A DNA stretch of 64,000 bases, taken from the NCBI RefSeq assembly GCF_017795745.1, contig NZ_CP059067.1, positions 2,418,001 to 2,482,000 on the forward strand, in the 5' to 3' direction. This document shows, piece after piece, positions 62,316 to 64,000 of this stretch. This DNA is from Rhizobacter sp. AJA081-3 (GTDB lineage Bacteria > Pseudomonadota > Gammaproteobacteria > Burkholderiales > Burkholderiaceae_C). Each line of letters starts with the position of its first letter. Position 1 is the first letter of the stretch. A program made the translations under genes and the position numbers. The notes below the pieces were generated by a model that worked only from the letters and a program-made list of their open reading frames with translations, was not told the DNA's origin and made no database searches.

Positions 62316-64000
62316 TCACCCGCCGGCGGGCGGTTCGGCGGGCCCATGGTGCCAGTAGCGTCGGGCCAGATGCCGCTGGCAGCGGCCCGCTCCGGCCTCG
62401 TCGGAACGCCAGCGCCAGGCGCCGCAGCCCGGGCTATTGACCAAAGTCAGGCCTCGTTCGCGGTAACGCTCCACCACGTCCTCGGCCGGATGGCCGAATC
62501 GATTGCGGTAGCCTGATTGGACCACGGCCACCCGCGGCCGCACAGCCTCGAGGAAGACCGGCGTCGACGACGTGCGGCTGCCGTGGTGCGGCACCAGCAG
62601 CACCTCGCTGCGCAGCGCTTCGCCCAGGCGGCCGACCAGGGCCCACTCCTGCTCGCGCTCGATGTCTCCCGTCAGCAGCGCGCTCGCCTGCCCCGCCGCG
62701 CTGACGCGCAGCACGCACGACAGCGTGTTCGGACGCACCGCCGTGCCTGCAGCACCCGCAGCTGGGTGCAGCATCTCGAAACGCACGCCGTCCCACTCCC
62801 AGGACTGGCCGGCTGCGCAGGGCGTGTGCCGCACCGCCCTCGCCAGCAGCGGGTGGTCGGGCTCGAGCGAAGTCGACAGTTCGGCCACCGGGAGCGCCGA
62901 GAGCAGCGCGTTGGCGCCGCCGACATGGTCGATGTCGCGGTGGCTGAGCACCAGCCGGTCGATGCGCGACTCGCCGGTGGCACGCAGCAGCGGCAGCAGC
63001 ACGCGCTGCCCGGCATCGCTGTCGCGCGAGTACTGCGGCCCGGCGTCGTAGACCAGCAGGTGGGCCTGCGTGCGCACCATCACCGCCGTGCCCTGCCCCA
63101 CGTCCACCGCCATCAGCTCGTAGCGACCAGGCGGCGGGCGTTCGACCGGTGTGGCCAGGAATGGCAGCACCAGCGGCAGCGAAAGGGCGCGCAGCCGCCA
63201 CGGCAGCGGCATGACGAGCAGTGCGCCGGCGAGCAATGCGGCGGCCTGCGCCCAGGCCGGCGCCACCGGCACGTGCCACACCACGGCCAAGGGCAGCGCG
63301 GCCAGCCAGGCCAGCCAGGCTGCAAACGGCTGCAGCAGCCACGCCGCCAGCGTCCACAGCGGCGGCAGCAGCGTGCCCAGGAGCGCCAGCGGTGTGACGA
63401 CCAGCGTGATCAGCGGGATCGCGACGAGGTTGGCCACGAAGCCGACCAGCGAGATCTGCTGGAAGAAGAGCAAGGTCAGCGGCGCCAGGCCGAAGGTGGC
63501 GACGAGTTGCGTGCGCACGCCGCCGCGCACGGCCCGGATCAGGCGCTGCCACACCGACGCGCGGACCGCTGGATCGTCGCGCCGGTCGTCGTGCACCGGT
63601 TCGGAAGCCATGAGCAGGCCCACCGCCGCGAACGACAGCCAGAAGCCCGGCTGCAGCAGCGCCCAGGGGTCGATGGCCGCCACTACCACGGCGGCGAGCA
63701 GCAGCACCAGCGGCCAGGGCCAGCGCGCTCCGGCGCTGCGCAGCAGCACCACGGTGGCCAGCATCCACACCGTGCGCTGAGCCGGCACCGCCCAGCCGGA
63801 GAACACCGCGTAGAGCAAGGCCACCGCCAGGCCGCCCCAGCGCGCGGCCTGCGGCGCGGGCAGGCGCAGCATCGCGCGCGGCGAGCCTCGCCACAGCCGA
63901 TCGATCAGCAGCGAGGCCAGCCAGGCGAACATGGTGATGTGCAGGCCGCTGATGGCCATCAGGTGCGACAGCCCGGTGCTGCGGAACAGCTCCCAGTCCT
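62316..64000 (-). CDS. comEC: ComEC/Rec2-family DNA internalisation protein (5' end beyond window)
   Basis: The C-terminal 560 residues of an inner-membrane DNA channel of natural transformation. The competence-domain motif S-T-G-L-S-H-L-M-A-I-S-G-L-H-I-T lies at the window edge (about 63954-63999), followed by about eight hydrophobic helices. A metallo-beta-lactamase-like domain occupies the C-terminus: D-V-G-Q-G-T-A-V near 62.9-63.1 kb, S-H-R-D-I-D-H-V-G-G, and V-P-H-H-G-S near the end. The N-terminal membrane and OB-like part is outside the window. It is 44 bases upstream of the ATP-grasp block on the same strand, and could be transcribed with it. Confidence 0.92.
   Translation of the reverse strand, partial: DWELFRSTGLSHLMAISGLHITMFAWLASLLIDRLWRGSPRAMLRLPAPQAARWGGLAVALLYAVFSGWAVPAQRTVWMLATVVLLRSAGARWPWPLVLLLAAVVVAAIDPWALLQPGFWLSFAAVGLLMASEPVHDDRRDDPAVRASVWQRLIRAVRGGVRTQLVATFGLAPLTLLFFQQISLVGFVANLVAIPLITLVVTPLALLGTLLPPLWTLAAWLLQPFAAWLAWLAALPLAVVWHVPVAPAWAQAAALLAGALLVMPLPWRLRALSLPLVLPFLATPVERPPPGRYELMAVDVGQGTAVMVRTQAHLLVYDAGPQYSRDSDAGQRVLLPLLRATGESRIDRLVLSHRDIDHVGGANALLSALPVAELSTSLEPDHPLLARAVRHTPCAAGQSWEWDGVRFEMLHPAAGAAGTAVRPNTLSCVLRVSAAGQASALLTGDIEREQEWALVGRLGEALRSEVLLVPHHGSRTSSTPVFLEAVRPRVAVVQSGYRNRFGHPAEDVVERYRERGLTLVNSPGCGAWRWRSDEAGAGRCQRHLARRYWHHGPAEPPAGG

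Overview
The window is a dense, GC-rich (roughly 70 % G+C) stretch of bacterial chromosome with overlapping genes and very short gaps. Gene content and order point to a betaproteobacterium of the order Burkholderiales, most likely the Rubrivivax/Leptothrix/Methylibium side of that order. The markers are map-glnD, rpsP-rimM-trmD-rplS, the chain AI-2E transporter-hda-HAD phosphatase-pcnB-folK, murJ divergent from rpsT, argD-argF, and M48 peptidase-carbinolamine dehydratase-rsgA. This placement is inference from synteny and composition; no rRNA gene is present. No tRNA, CRISPR array, insertion sequence, integrase or prophage gene was recognised, and no gap between genes exceeds about 260 bases.

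Layout. 1-4.7 kb: LysE exporter (cut by the window edge), DUF1993 protein, 2-hydroxyacid dehydrogenase, MFS exporter and a two-gene chromate transporter. 4.8-9.7 kb: upp, a sirtuin, rlmB, thrH, a secreted glycerophosphodiesterase and a membrane acyltransferase-like protein. 9.7-13.2 kb: a candidate diffusible-signal-factor (DSF) locus, with a hybrid histidine kinase facing an operon of a haem-oxygenase-fold diiron protein and an RpfF-type DSF synthase. 13.5-19.3 kb: NAD(P)H oxidoreductase, XRE regulator, an FtsH paralogue, a PF10118 metalloprotein, two small unknowns and a frameshifted kinase-like gene. 19.4-31.9 kb: purL, map, glnD, mnmH, orn, rsgA and neighbours. 31.9-46.8 kb: housekeeping (CbiB-like, Nudix, rplS-trmD-rimM-rpsP, phosphate transport, folK, pcnB, hda, murJ, rpsT). 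47-51.7 kb: arginine synthesis, then a phosphoesterase and a kinase-UspA fusion. 52.1-62.3 kb: a six-gene minus-strand block of transglutaminases, circularly permuted ATP-grasp enzymes, alpha-E proteins and a giant transglutaminase-DUF2126 protein. The window ends inside comEC.

Two regions stand out. The first is the DSF locus: its synthase keeps the two catalytic glutamates at almost the same residue numbers as Xanthomonas RpfF, it is translationally coupled to a putative diiron oxygenase, and it faces a sensor kinase convergently, as rpfF and rpfC do in Xanthomonas. The second is the ATP-grasp/alpha-E/transglutaminase block, in which one functional module appears twice, once as separate genes and once with two domains fused. 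Such blocks are predicted to make or attach a peptide-like product, but to my knowledge no product is established.

Regulatory signals are mostly weak -10-like hexamers. Several genes (map, murJ, the M48 peptidase, the hybrid kinase and the XRE regulator) have such a hexamer 6-11 bases before the start codon and no Shine-Dalgarno sequence, which suggests leaderless mRNAs. Stop codons are sometimes embedded in perfect hairpins (11561-11583, 33785-33799).
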